DNA from: Oscillibacter valericigenes Sjm18-20
GTDB lineage: Bacteria > Bacillota > Clostridia > Oscillospirales > Oscillospiraceae
Reading direction: 5' to 3'
Length of the DNA: 64,000 bases
Assembly (NCBI GenBank): GCA_000283575.1
Contig: AP012044.1
Coordinates: 1,240,001-1,304,000 of the forward strand
Positions 8,015 to 16,421 of the stretch are shown one piece after another. The notes beneath the pieces are model-generated. The model saw nothing but the letters and a program-made list of their open reading frames with translations. It did no database searches and was not told where the DNA came from. The position numbers and the translations under genes were made by a program. The first letter of the stretch is position 1; each line of letters opens with the position of its first letter.

Positions 8015-9371
8015 GAGGCGGGCATTCGTGTGTCTGGTCCTGGCGGGGCTGCTTCTGCTGGGCTTGACGTTCTTTGCGGGGGAATTTCTTATTAAGGGCG
8101 GAAGCTGGGCGTCCTCCGCATTTAACCGGCATCTTTACAACAACGACGGCGTTTTGACCAGCGGTACGGTGCTGGACCGGGACGGGGACGTCCTCAGTAG
8201 CGTGGACGAAGACGGGAACCGCACTTATTATCAAAATGAGACGGTCCGCAAGGCCACGCTCCACGCCGTGGGCGACTTGCAGGGTAACATCGGCACCGGC
8301 GTGCTGAACGCCTTTGCCGACAAGCTGACGGGGTACGATCTTGTCAACGGCGCGTTTTCCGCCCATCAGGGAAATACGATGTATTTGACCATAGACGCCC
8401 GGTACAATTATGAGGCGTATCAGGCTTTGAACGGTCACGCGGGGACGGTGGCGGTCTACAATTACAAGACGGGAGAGATTCTGTGCATGGTCTCTGCGCC
8501 AAGTTATGACCCTCTGAACGTCCCGACGGATATTCTGGACAATGACCGGTACAAGGGCGCGTATCTGAACCGGTTTCTGTCCTCTACGTTTACGCCGGGC
8601 TCCGTGTTCAAGACCGTGACGGCGGCGGCGGCCATTGAGAAACTCAAGGACTACGACACCCGGACTTGGACCTGCGAGGGCTCCGTAAAGATTGGGGACG
8701 ACACCATCATCTGCTCCGGCACCCACGGGGAGGAGACGTTTGCTCAGGCACTGGCCAACTCCTGCAATGTGGCGTTCGCGGAGATGGCGGTGGAACTGGG
8801 GGCAGACACGCTGGCGTCTTACACGGACAAGGCGGGACTGACAAACAGCTATTCCGTCAGCGGCCTTCCCACAGCCAAGGGAACTTTCAATTTTGACGGG
8901 ATTACCGACGACCAGCTTGGCTGGGCTGGCGTGGGGCAGTTTCACGACGCGGTGAATCCCTGCGCTCTCATGGTCTACATGGGGGCCATCGGAAACGGCG
9001 GCAGCGCCGCGGTACCGAAATTGATTTTGAAGACCCGGGACAATCTGGGCCTTCCCGCTTCGCTGAACCTGACCCACCACACAAGACGCCTCATCAGCGC
9101 GAAAACCGCCGATGTTCTCTCGGAGCTGATGGCCAACAACGTGATTGCAACCTACGGGACGGACCGCTTCCCCAACATGGATATCTGCGCCAAATCCGGT
9201 ACGGCGGAGGTGGGCAGCGACCAGAGGCCTCACGCCTGGTTTGCCGGTTTCCTGCGGGGGGACGACGCCCCCTATGCATTTGTGGCGCTGGTGGAAAACG
9301 GCGGCGGCGGAGCGTCCGTCGCCGGAACGGTGGCGGGCAGGGTGCTGAATGTAATTGTCAACGGGTACTGA
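8001..9371 (+). CDS. Class B penicillin-binding protein (transpeptidase)
   Basis: A 456-residue membrane-anchored transpeptidase that cross-links peptidoglycan outside the cell. An N-terminal membrane anchor spans residues 9-28. The catalytic motifs are SVFK (Ser201-Lys204), SCN (254-256) and KSGT (398-401). A short dimerisation region precedes the catalytic domain, so the protein resembles mycobacterial PbpA more than long FtsI or PBP2 proteins. The gene overlaps the SEDS gene by 14 nt, so the two products are made together and very likely form a synthase pair. Whether the pair serves elongation, division or sporulation cannot be told from the sequence. Confidence 0.92.
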   Translation: MRKIERRAFVCLVLAGLLLLGLTFFAGEFLIKGGSWASSAFNRHLYNNDGVLTSGTVLDRDGDVLSSVDEDGNRTYYQNETVRKATLHAVGDLQGNIGTGVLNAFADKLTGYDLVNGAFSAHQGNTMYLTIDARYNYEAYQALNGHAGTVAVYNYKTGEILCMVSAPSYDPLNVPTDILDNDRYKGAYLNRFLSSTFTPGSVFKTVTAAAAIEKLKDYDTRTWTCEGSVKIGDDTIICSGTHGEETFAQALANSCNVAFAEMAVELGADTLASYTDKAGLTNSYSVSGLPTAKGTFNFDGITDDQLGWAGVGQFHDAVNPCALMVYMGAIGNGGSAAVPKLILKTRDNLGLPASLNLTHHTRRLISAKTADVLSELMANNVIATYGTDRFPNMDICAKSGTAEVGSDQRPHAWFAGFLRGDDAPYAFVALVENGGGGASVAGTVAGRVLNVIVNGY

Positions 9372-9419
9372 GAAAGTGCCGCGCCGCTTCAGAGATTCAA
9401 AAAAACCGGGGAGACAGAC

Positions 9420-9719
9420 ATGAAGGAAGATTTTACGAACAAAAAACGGATGATGGATGCCGGGAGCATCGTTTCCGCCGCCGGTCTGGCATTCTATTTT
9501 CTGGGACAGGGATTGAGTCTTCCGGGACTTGTGACCGGACTTGTGACCGTGGCGGCAACGTTGCTGTCATTGGGAACGCTGTTTTTAATGATCGCCTGCC
9601 GGCAGGATGGCGGAAAGACCGTGATCTCCGGCAACCGTCTGGTGGGACAGGGGGCGCTGACGGTTCTGCTGGCGCTGGCCTCGGCGGTTGTGCTGAAGGG
9701 AATCGGCTTGAGTCTCTAA
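9420..9719 (+). CDS. Small hydrophobic membrane protein, unknown
   Basis: A 99-residue protein with a charged N-terminus (MKEDFTNKKRMMD) and three hydrophobic segments at about residues 15-31, 35-60 and 75-95. It lies 48 nt downstream of the PBP gene and before a strong terminator, so it is probably the last gene of the SEDS-PBP operon. GGGGAGA precedes the ATG. I do not recognise a family; an accessory role in the wall synthase is only suggested by position. Confidence 0.7.
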   Translation: MKEDFTNKKRMMDAGSIVSAAGLAFYFLGQGLSLPGLVTGLVTVAATLLSLGTLFLMIACRQDGGKTVISGNRLVGQGALTVLLALASAVVLKGIGLSL

Positions 9720-9757
9720 CCCAAGTAAATGCCGCATGACAGAAACAAATGCCGAAA

Positions 9758-9796
9758 AAAGCCGCGGGACAGATCAAAAATCCGTCCCGCGGCTTT
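9758..9796. terminator. Bidirectional terminator
   Basis: A 13-pair stem AAAGCCGCGGGAC / GTCCCGCGGCTTT followed by T-rich sequence on both sides. It separates the SEDS-PBP operon from convergent lysA. Confidence 0.88.
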
Positions 9797-9807
9797 ATTT
9801 GCTTTTT

Positions 9808-11064
9808 TTACCACACCAGCGTGGAGAAATAGTCGTCGATGGTCTCCGCCCGGCGAATCAGCTCCGTGGAGCCGTCCTCCCGCAAAAGAAGCTCGGCGGA
9901 GCGGAGCTTGCCGTTGTAGTTATAGCCCATGGAGAAGCCGTGGGCACCGGTATCGTGAATCACCAGCAGGTCGCCCCGGTCGATCTTGGGCAGCATCCGG
10001 TCAATGGCAAACTTGTCGTTGTTTTCGCACAGACCACCCACAATGTCGTACTTGTGGTCGCAGGGGGCGTCCTCCTTACCGGAGACGCTGATGTGATGAT
10101 AGGACCCGTACATGGCGGGGCGCATCAGGTTGCAGGCGCAGGCATCCACGCCGATATATTCCTTATAAATGTGCTTTTCGTGGACGGCCCGGGTGATCAG
10201 ATGGCCATATGGGGCCAGCATAAACCGGCCCAGCTCGGAGCAAAGCGCCACGTCGCCCATCCCGGCGGGGACCAGCACCTCTTCATAGACCTTCCGCACG
10301 CCTTCGCCGATGGCGGCGATATCGTTTTCCGGAGCGTCCGGAAGGTAGGGAACGCCCACGCCGCCAGAGAGATCGATGAACGTGATATGGCAGCCCGTTT
10401 CCTGTTTCAACTCTACCGCCAGCTGGAACAGAACCTTGGCGAGAGCCGGGAAATATTCGTTGGAGAGCGTGTTGGAGGCCAGAAACGCATGGAGCCCGAA
10501 TTCCCTTGTACCCTTGGCCCGTAGGAGCTTATAGGCTTCGGCGATCTGAGCGCGGGTCATTCCGTACTTTGCGTCGCCGGGGTTATCCATCACCTGGAAT
10601 CCCTCTCGGGTTTCCCCCAGAGTGAACACGCCTCCGGGATTGTACCGGCAGCAGACCTTTTCGGGAATATGGCCGATGGACTGCTCCAGAAATTCCACAT
10701 GGGTGATATCGTCCAGATTGATGATGGCTCCCAGTTTATCTGCCAGTTGATATTCTTCAGCGGGGGTGTTATTGGAGGAAAACATGATGTCTTCGCCCCG
10801 GATGCCGCATTTATCGGACATCAGCAGCTCCGTCAAAGAAGAGCAGTCACAGCCGCAGCCCTCCTCGTGGAGGAGCTTCAGGATTGCGGGGGTTGGGGTG
10901 GCCTTCACGGCGAAATACTCCCGGAAGCCGCGATTCCAGGCGAAAGCGGCTTTCAGCCGCCGGGCATTCTCTCGAATGCCTCTCTCGTCATAGATGTGGA
11001 AAGGCGTGGGGTACCGGGCCGTTATGGCGTCCAGCTGGGCTTTTGTCACAAAGGGCTTTTTCAT
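9808..11064 (-). CDS. lysA: Diaminopimelate decarboxylase-like PLP enzyme
   Basis: Fold-type III PLP decarboxylase that converts meso-diaminopimelate to lysine. The PLP lysine is Lys54 in YFAVKATP. The glycine loop is in DLSGGVGVPY. The C-terminal CENND motif supplies the substrate-binding cysteine found in DAP decarboxylases, and GAHGFSMGYNYN closes the active site. The length is 418 residues. The ATG at 11064 is preferred over the GTG at 11076, because the GTG lies inside the GAGG ribosome-binding site. It is a single gene between a terminator and its own promoter. Related decarboxylases act on other basic amino acids, so the substrate is likely but not certain. Confidence 0.88.
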   Translation of the reverse strand: MKKPFVTKAQLDAITARYPTPFHIYDERGIRENARRLKAAFAWNRGFREYFAVKATPTPAILKLLHEEGCGCDCSSLTELLMSDKCGIRGEDIMFSSNNTPAEEYQLADKLGAIINLDDITHVEFLEQSIGHIPEKVCCRYNPGGVFTLGETREGFQVMDNPGDAKYGMTRAQIAEAYKLLRAKGTREFGLHAFLASNTLSNEYFPALAKVLFQLAVELKQETGCHITFIDLSGGVGVPYLPDAPENDIAAIGEGVRKVYEEVLVPAGMGDVALCSELGRFMLAPYGHLITRAVHEKHIYKEYIGVDACACNLMRPAMYGSYHHISVSGKEDAPCDHKYDIVGGLCENNDKFAIDRMLPKIDRGDLLVIHDTGAHGFSMGYNYNGKLRSAELLLREDGSTELIRRAETIDDYFSTLVW

Positions 11065-11091
11065 TGGAAACCTCACAAATTAATTCAAGTC

Positions 11092-11108
11092 CGTTCGTTT
11101 TACGAACG
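11092..11108. promoter_or_regulatory. Inverted repeat at the lysA promoter, possible operator
   Basis: CGTTCG - TTTTA - CGAACG is a perfect 6-nt inverted repeat just downstream of the lysA -10 box, at about the transcription start. The placement suits a repressor site; the regulator is unknown. No lysine riboswitch or T-box landmarks were seen here. Confidence 0.45.
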
Positions 11109-11114
11109 TTTTCA

Positions 11115-11143
11115 TTTTAATGCCGATCTGACTGCCGTGTCAA
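11115..11143 (-). promoter_or_regulatory. lysA promoter
   Basis: On the minus strand, a consensus TTGACA (11138-11143), 17 nt, TTAAAA (11115-11120). The lysA start is 51 nt downstream. Confidence 0.6.
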
Positions 11144-11232
11144 GAAAATTCACGAAATATGACGAAACTGATAAAATTTTTCCCATATATCGCATTTCTC
11201 TATGGAAATTACGCAGTAATCGAAATCAACGG

Positions 11233-11261
11233 TTGAAATTCCCGTTCCGTGCGCCTACAAT
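11233..11261 (+). promoter_or_regulatory. yedF operon promoter
   Basis: TTGAAA (11233-11238), 17 nt, TACAAT (11256-11261), 45 nt before the yedF ATG. Confidence 0.6.
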
Positions 11262-11306
11262 AAAAGGCAAAGAAAGCGGCCCGAAACGGGCGAAAGGAGC
11301 GGTCAT

Positions 11307-11924
11307 ATGGAAAAGGTGACGGTCAACGCGGTGGGAGAGGCCTGCCCCATCCCTGTGGTCAAGGCGACAAAGGCTTTGCAGGCCATGAAAGAGGCCGGAA
11401 CGTTGGAAATTCTGGTGGACAACGACCCCGCAGTGCAAAACCTGAGCCGTATGGCGGCGGGACACCACTTCTCCGCGAGGGCGGAGGATCGGGGAAACGG
11501 CACTCGCGCCGTTGTGATCGACGTGACCGGCCCGGTGAGCCCCATTACGCTGGATGCGAAGGATTATACCTGCGATCTGCCCGTCTCCGGCGATTTTGTG
11601 GTGGCGGTGGATACCGATGCCATGGGCCGGGGCAGCGACGAGCTTGGGAAAACACTGATGAAGGGCTTTTTGTTTGGGGTGAGCCAGCTCCCCAGTCTTC
11701 CCAAAACCATTCTGTTTTATAACGGCGGAGCTCATTTGACCTGCAGTGGGTCCGCCTCCCTGGAGGACCTGAAGGTCATGGCGGACAAGGGCGTGGACAT
11801 CCGCACCTGCGGCACCTGCCTGAATTTCTATGGGATGACGGACCAGCTGGCGGTGGGCAGTGTCACCAATATGTACGAGATCGTGGAGACGCTGGCAAAG
11901 GCCCGAAAAGTGGTCAAACCGTGA
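11307..11924 (+). CDS. yedF: Sulfurtransferase-like selenium metabolism protein YedF
   Basis: A 205-residue two-domain protein. Residues 1-75 are a TusA/SirA fold with the CPIP sulfur-carrier motif (Cys13). Residues about 90-205 are a DsrE-like domain with the GTCLNFYG cysteine segment near residue 172. The fusion is the selenium-metabolism form of YedF found in bacteria that use selenocysteine or the labile selenium cofactor. GAAAGGAG precedes the ATG. It overlaps the downstream desulfurase-like gene by 4 nt, so a sulfur or selenium relay from the PLP enzyme to YedF is likely. No selD, selA, selB or tRNA-Sec is in this window. Confidence 0.88.
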   Translation: MEKVTVNAVGEACPIPVVKATKALQAMKEAGTLEILVDNDPAVQNLSRMAAGHHFSARAEDRGNGTRAVVIDVTGPVSPITLDAKDYTCDLPVSGDFVVAVDTDAMGRGSDELGKTLMKGFLFGVSQLPSLPKTILFYNGGAHLTCSGSASLEDLKVMADKGVDIRTCGTCLNFYGMTDQLAVGSVTNMYEIVETLAKARKVVKP

Positions 11925-13060
11925 TCTATCTGGATAATTCCGCCACCACCCGGCCCAAGCCTCCCGCGGTGGGACGAGCCATCCTGGCTGCGCTGGAGGG
12001 ATTTGGAAACAGCGGACGGGGCGCCCATGACGAGGCGCTGACCGCCGCCCGGACGATTTATGACGCCCGGGAGAAGCTGGCGGCGCTGTTTGGCTGCAAC
12101 CGACCGGAACGGGTGTGCTTTGCCCAAAATTCCACGGAGGCGCTGAACGCAGCCATTGCGGGTCTGTTCGCCCCCGGCGACCACGTGATTTCCACGGACC
12201 GGGAGCACAACTCGGTTCTCCGGCCACTCTACCGTCTGCGAGCGCAGGGCGGAGAGGTGGATTTTGTCCCCGCCGACCGGCATGGGCAGATCGACTATGC
12301 GGATTTTGAAAAGCTGCTGAGGCCCAATACCAAAGGCGTGGTCTGCACCCACGCGTCCAACCTCACTGGCGATGTCACGGACATTGTCCGGGTGGGTAAT
12401 TTCTGCCGCACCCATGGGCTGACGTTCGTTCTGGACGCATCTCAGACGGCGGGGCTGCTGCCCATCGACATGGCTGCCCAGGGTATGGATGTGGTGTGCT
12501 TCACCGGGCACAAGAGCCTTTACGGCCCGCAGGGAACCGGCGGGCTGTGCGTGGGGGAAGGCGTGGAGCTGCGGCCCTTCAAGGTGGGCGGCACCGGAGT
12601 GCAGAGCTTTTCCGAGATCCAGCCCATGGAATATCCCACCCGCATGGAGGCCGGGACATTGAACGGCCACGGCATTGCGGGACTGAGTGCCGCGCTGGAC
12701 TGGCTGAACGAGACGGGAGTGGACAGCATCCGCGCCCACGACTGTGCTCTGGCCCGCCGATTTTACGAGAGCGTAAAAGATCTCCTCGGCGTAACGGTAT
12801 ACGGCGATTTTTCATCAGAGGTCCGCGCGCCGATTGTGACGCTGAATCTTGGGGAGAGGGACAGTGCTATGGTCTCCGACGAGCTGGAGCGCCGGTTTTA
12901 TATTGCCACCCGCCCCGGCGCCCACTGCGCACCCCGGCTCCACCGGGCGCTGGGAACGGAGGAACAGGGCGCGGTGCGGTTTTCCTTTGGGTACTTCAAC
13001 ACGGAGGCGGAGACGGATGAGGCCGTTGCCGCCGTAAAAACGCTGGCGGAGGAGCTGTGA
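11921..13060 (+). CDS. Cysteine desulfurase family protein (class V aminotransferase)
   Basis: A 379-residue PLP enzyme of the NifS/SufS/CsdB superfamily that takes sulfur or selenium from cysteine or selenocysteine. The PLP lysine is Lys198 in FTGHKSLYGPQGTGGL, the preceding aspartate is in VLDASQTAG, and the persulfide cysteine lies in RPGAHCAPRLH. Translation starts at a GTG inside the yedF stop region (GTGA overlap). This subtype, between yedF and a DUF3343 gene, is commonly tied to selenium metabolism. The choice of sulfur or selenium substrate cannot be read from the sequence. Confidence 0.88.
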   Translation: MIYLDNSATTRPKPPAVGRAILAALEGFGNSGRGAHDEALTAARTIYDAREKLAALFGCNRPERVCFAQNSTEALNAAIAGLFAPGDHVISTDREHNSVLRPLYRLRAQGGEVDFVPADRHGQIDYADFEKLLRPNTKGVVCTHASNLTGDVTDIVRVGNFCRTHGLTFVLDASQTAGLLPIDMAAQGMDVVCFTGHKSLYGPQGTGGLCVGEGVELRPFKVGGTGVQSFSEIQPMEYPTRMEAGTLNGHGIAGLSAALDWLNETGVDSIRAHDCALARRFYESVKDLLGVTVYGDFSSEVRAPIVTLNLGERDSAMVSDELERRFYIATRPGAHCAPRLHRALGTEEQGAVRFSFGYFNTEAETDEAVAAVKTLAEEL

Positions 13061-13296
13061 TGGAGGAGACGGTCTGTATCGTGACGTTTCCCACCACCGC
13101 CGGAGCCATGGCTATGGAAAAGTGCTGCCGCGCGGAGGCCCGGCCGGGACGGCTGATCCCCGTGCCCCGCAGCGTCACCGCCGGATGCGGAATGTGCTGG
13201 ATGGCCCCGAAGGACAGCCGGGAGGCGCTGGAAGAACTGGTAGTGCGGCGGAAGATACAAATTGACGGCATTTACGATATGGCCGCGCCGCGGTGA
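13060..13296 (+). CDS. DUF3343 protein, putative Se/S carrier
   Basis: A 78-residue protein of the DUF3343 family. It has a cysteine near residue 23 (KCCRAE) and the conserved segment VPRSVTAGCGMCW near residue 40-50, which carries the likely sulfur or selenium binding cysteines. It follows the desulfurase with a TGATG overlap; the ATG at 13060 is preferred over GTG 13057 because of its spacing from GGAGG. The family is small and normally found in selenium-using anaerobes. A carrier role with YedF is inferred from its neighbours. Confidence 0.8.
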   Translation: MEETVCIVTFPTTAGAMAMEKCCRAEARPGRLIPVPRSVTAGCGMCWMAPKDSREALEELVVRRKIQIDGIYDMAAPR

Positions 13297-13387
13297 GAAA
13301 GCTTGCGATTGTCCACGGAAAAACAAGCGCATGATGACCGCGCCTTCTGCGGCTGTTATGACTTGAAGCGCAGCGAAAGGAACGGCT

Positions 13388-13567
13388 ATGAATCTGACGG
13401 CAAATTGTGATGAGTGCGTTCATTTGGATTATGACGAGGAGACGGATACCAATTTCTGCAATATGGATCTGGACGAGGACGAGATGGAGCGATTTTTGCG
13501 CGCCGACGCACGCGCCTGTCCTTTTTATCACCGGGGCGGCGACTATGAGACCGCCCGGCGGCAGTGA
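13388..13567 (+). CDS. Small cysteine-rich protein (DUF6472-like)
   Basis: A 59-residue acidic protein with four cysteines: CDEC at residues 8-11, one near residue 20 (FCNMDLDEDEM) and one near 46 (ACPFY). The pattern resembles small zinc-binding proteins of the DUF6472 type common in Oscillospiraceae. AAAGGAA precedes the ATG. It lies 91 nt after the DUF3343 gene. A longer open frame in another register (13407-13643) covers the same DNA but has no good start. Function unknown. Confidence 0.75.
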   Translation: MNLTANCDECVHLDYDEETDTNFCNMDLDEDEMERFLRADARACPFYHRGGDYETARRQ

Positions 13568-13815
13568 GGCGATGCACATAGAACTTCAGGCTGCCGGTAG
13601 CCTCCGGGAGAACACGGCCGGCGGCGCCCGACGGCGGGAGTGAAGCTTATACATACTGGAAACCGTCAGCCCGCCTTATATGGAAGCGCCGCTCTTAACG
13701 CAATCTACAGACCTGTCGGAACCCCTGCACTCCCTGAAGTTTTGTGGGGCGAGATACCCACTTGTGCGGGATTTATCGCAGGGATGAAGTATGCATTGCA
13801 CGGGAAATAGCATAA

Positions 13816-13834
13816 TACAATAAATACTATTGTA
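13816..13834. promoter_or_regulatory. Inverted repeat upstream of the nitroreductase gene, candidate operator
   Basis: TACAATA - AATAC - TATTGTA, a perfect 7-nt inverted repeat with a 5-nt spacer, 39 nt before the gene. Its size suits a small winged-helix repressor such as HxlR or MarR type. No regulator gene is adjacent. Confidence 0.5.
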
Positions 13835-13872
13835 AAAAATAAGACACCAATACGAAAGAGAGGATCCCCAAA

Positions 13873-14388
13873 ATGGATTTTGTACAACTGGAAAAAGCCC
13901 GCTATTCTCTGCGGAAGTTCAGCAGCCGCCCTGTGGAGCAGGAGAAACTGAATCTGGTGCTGGAGGCTGCCCGTTGCGCACCCACCGCCCACAACAACCA
14001 GCCCCAGCGCGTTTTTGTTTTAAAGAGCGCGGAGGCGATAGAAAAGGCAGATGCCTGCGCCGCCTGCCACTTCAACCCGCCGCTGATGCTGGTGGTGGCC
14101 TATGAGGCGGAAAAAGCCTGGGTCCGCGACGCATTTGACAACAAGAATCACGGCGAGATCGATGCGGCTATCGCCGTCGCCCAGATGATGCTCCAGGCGG
14201 CGGAGTTGGGACTTGGCACCACCTATGTGGGGATGTTCGCTCCACAGGCTCTGCTGGAGCGGTTCCCGGAGATGGCGGGCTGTACCCCAATCGCCCTGCT
14301 GCCCATTGGATATCCGGGGGAGGGAGCTCATCCCGCCCGCCTCCATGAGAACCGCAAACCCATGGAGGAGATCGTCACCGTCCTGTAA
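13873..14388 (+). CDS. Nitroreductase family flavoprotein
   Basis: A 171-residue FMN-dependent nitroreductase-like enzyme. The N-terminal RYSLRKFSSRPV contains the FMN-phosphate binding Arg-Ser-x-Arg pattern, followed by APTAHNNQPQRVFV, and the C-terminal GLGTTYVGMF segment closes the flavin site. The length places it among the short stand-alone nitroreductases. It is monocistronic behind an inverted-repeat operator candidate. The physiological substrate is unknown. Confidence 0.88.
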   Translation: MDFVQLEKARYSLRKFSSRPVEQEKLNLVLEAARCAPTAHNNQPQRVFVLKSAEAIEKADACAACHFNPPLMLVVAYEAEKAWVRDAFDNKNHGEIDAAIAVAQMMLQAAELGLGTTYVGMFAPQALLERFPEMAGCTPIALLPIGYPGEGAHPARLHENRKPMEEIVTVL

Positions 14389-14472
14389 ATTTAAAAAGAA
14401 TCCTTCCTAAATACTGAACCGCACCAGATTCTGTAGACGGCATAAAAGCCCCTGGTCGGGAAATATTGAGCT

Positions 14473-14810
14473 TTAGGCGGAGTGGCGCAGTGTCAGCGGC
14501 GCCACTCCCGTTTTTCTGGAGGCACTCATAATTGCAAAATGGGTGAAGCGGTCAATCCTTTCGTTTACTTCGGTCAATGTGCCGGGCTTGTGTCGGCAAT
14601 TACATTCCGTGTTGAGAATTGCGAAGAAATTTTCCGCCATGGCGTTGTCATAACAGTTTCCGTGCCTTATCATGGATGGTTCTATCCCATATTCTTGAGC
14701 CAGGCTGAAGTATGCTGACGAGGTGTACTGAAATTTCAGGTTGCTGTGGAGCTGTAACTCCGCAGCAAATAACGCAGTATCTCGCTTCTGGCCTTCTATT
14801 CTTCCCGTGG
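14473..14810 (-). pseudogene. IS3-family (IS150-like) transposase C-terminal remnant
   Basis: The minus strand reads QYTSSAYFSLAQEYG and then GNCYDNAMAENFFAILNTEC, the DDE-region signature of IS3-family OrfB. It ends KTGVAPLTLRHSA and a stop. Only the last roughly 110 residues remain and there is no start codon. Substitutions such as LHSNLKF for the usual LHSDxGF replace the catalytic aspartate, so the fragment is inactive. It lies between the nitroreductase and dacF. Confidence 0.8.
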
Positions 14811-14813
14811 ATT

Positions 14814-14948
14814 TCAGTTTACCTTTACTATCTGATCAAAAATCAAGTTCAGTTCATCGGCTATTTCCCGCCGGGCCTTTCCAATTGCTCGGAGTTCTAC
14901 GCTATACGGCTTCATTATCTTGCTATTTCCCCATTCCTGTTTGCTCAT
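14814..14948 (-). pseudogene. Short ORF, possible IS OrfA remnant
   Basis: A 44-residue frame on the same strand as the transposase fragment, starting MSKQEWGNSKIMKPYS and containing ARREIADEL, a helix-turn-helix-like segment. It stops just before the OrfB remnant. It may be the truncated OrfA or an unrelated short ORF; the evidence is weak. Confidence 0.35.
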
Positions 14949-14955
14949 AATAGCA

Positions 14956-14991
14956 CCCCCTGATGTAGCTTCATTTTCCTACATCAGGGGG
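14956..14991. terminator. 13-pair hairpin beside the IS remnant
   Basis: CCCCCTGATGTAG and CTACATCAGGGGG form a perfect 13-pair stem with a 10-nt loop, followed by TTTCTC. It could be an intrinsic terminator for either strand or a leftover IS-end structure. Confidence 0.55.
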
Positions 14992-15056
14992 TTTCTCGTC
15001 TATTGTCCGTTTTTTCTGATCCTGTTCAATACTCCATAGGGATGCTTTAGATGTTT

Positions 15057-16421
15057 TTATCTGCGCCGTCCGCGATATCCCCGGGAGCGGCGGGCAGGCT
15101 TTCCGTACCGATAGCGCCGGCGTCCCAAAGTCAGCTTCCAGCCGACTCCCGCGACAATCAAAATGCCTATGACGACCAGCGCAACCTTCACAATTGTGCG
15201 GCTGAAAAACTGCTGGACGTTGTTCCAGAACGTCAGGAGCTTGGAGGCTTCCACATCGTTCAGCGCCACCAGAGGCACAGAGGTATATACCGTGCCGTTG
15301 TAGGAAAGCTCCACGGAGCCCAGTTCCTGTCCGGCAGAAATGGGAGCGTCCACGTTCTCCGGCAGGACCAGTTTTCGGTCAAGGTCCTCCGGCTTTACGT
15401 CGTTGGGCAGAACCAGATCCACCTCGGAAGCGGGATGGACCGCCACACTGTCGATCTTGCTGAGTGTCACCGGTACGTCCGCCAACATGTCCAAATCTGA
15501 GAGGACCTTTTGCGTGGAGAAGTTTGCAAAGCCCCACTGAAACAGGCGCTTCGTTTCGGAAAAGCTCTGTACATCCGCCACGCCGTCCGCTCCTACGATT
15601 CGCTGGGCACCCAGCACCACGCTGATCAGGGACCGGCTGCCCTGCGTGGCGGATGAGACAAGGCAGTGTCCCGCCTCGCTGGTGGAGCCGGTTTTGATGC
15701 CGTGGGCGTCGGAGTAGAGATAGCCGTTGGCCCGCCAGTTGGAGAGCAGGTAGTTTGTGGTGTGGAGACGGCGGATATCGGAGAGGTTGGTGGCGGGAAT
15801 TTCCGCCACGCCCATGTCGCAGATGGTCATGAATTCGGGATATTTCAGCGCCGCCAAAGTGATGAGGTACAAGTCCCAGGCAGAAGTGTAGTGCTGGGAA
15901 TCGTGCAGACCGTTGGGATTGGCAAAGTGGGTGTCCTCACAGCCAAGTTCCTTCGCCTTGGCGTTCATAGCATCCACAAAGGCATCCACACTGCCGCTGA
16001 CTGCCTCGGCCAGCACATCGCAGGCCTCGTTGGCGGAGACCACCAGCATACATTTGAGATAGTTTTCCACGGACATGGTTTCGCCAACCTGAATGCCTGC
16101 GGAGCTGCCGTCGTCAGCCAGGCCGTTCAGCGCGGTGGCGGAGGCGGTGATCTCCTGATCCAGAGCCAGCTTCCCCTGATCCACGGCCTCCAAAGTCAGC
16201 AGCGCGGTCATGATCTTCGTCAGGCTGGCGGGGTACAGCTCATCATGCTCGTTTTTTGCATAGAGGACGGTTCCGGTTTCTTTGTCCACAAGCAGCGCCG
16301 CCTTGGTCTGAATGTTCGGGTCCGGTACCGGCGTGACCTCGTCGGCCGCCGCAGGGACGGCGGCAAAGCTCACCACCATGAGCAGCAATAAAAAAGCAGA
16401 GAAAAAGCGTTTGAATTTCAT
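15057..16421 (-). CDS. dacF: D-alanyl-D-alanine carboxypeptidase (DacF/PBP5 type)
   Basis: A 454-residue class C low-molecular-weight PBP that trims the terminal D-alanine of peptidoglycan stem peptides outside the cell. Residues 1-26 are a signal peptide. The active-site motifs are SLTK (66-69), SAN (129-131) and KTG (243-245). A PBP5 C-terminal beta domain follows, then a membrane segment and an Arg-rich cytoplasmic tail (RRRYRYGKPARRSRGYRGRRR), in place of the amphipathic helix of PBP5. The ATG at 16421 has TGGAGA at proper spacing; the ATG at 16433 does not. It is monocistronic, and the dacA/dacF choice is uncertain. Confidence 0.88.
   Translation of the reverse strand: MKFKRFFSAFLLLLMVVSFAAVPAAADEVTPVPDPNIQTKAALLVDKETGTVLYAKNEHDELYPASLTKIMTALLTLEAVDQGKLALDQEITASATALNGLADDGSSAGIQVGETMSVENYLKCMLVVSANEACDVLAEAVSGSVDAFVDAMNAKAKELGCEDTHFANPNGLHDSQHYTSAWDLYLITLAALKYPEFMTICDMGVAEIPATNLSDIRRLHTTNYLLSNWRANGYLYSDAHGIKTGSTSEAGHCLVSSATQGSRSLISVVLGAQRIVGADGVADVQSFSETKRLFQWGFANFSTQKVLSDLDMLADVPVTLSKIDSVAVHPASEVDLVLPNDVKPEDLDRKLVLPENVDAPISAGQELGSVELSYNGTVYTSVPLVALNDVEASKLLTFWNNVQQFFSRTIVKVALVVIGILIVAGVGWKLTLGRRRYRYGKPARRSRGYRGRRR

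Noticed and set aside
7794..9233. Long antisense frame of about 479 codons opposite the SEDS/PBP genes
   Set aside because: It mirrors strongly supported genes. High GC at third positions opens antisense frames; similar shadows occur opposite the 29-31 kb genes and opposite htrA (42130-43824).
11065..11232. Lysine riboswitch or T-box upstream of lysA
   Set aside because: The leader is only about 40 nt and has none of the conserved core sequences.
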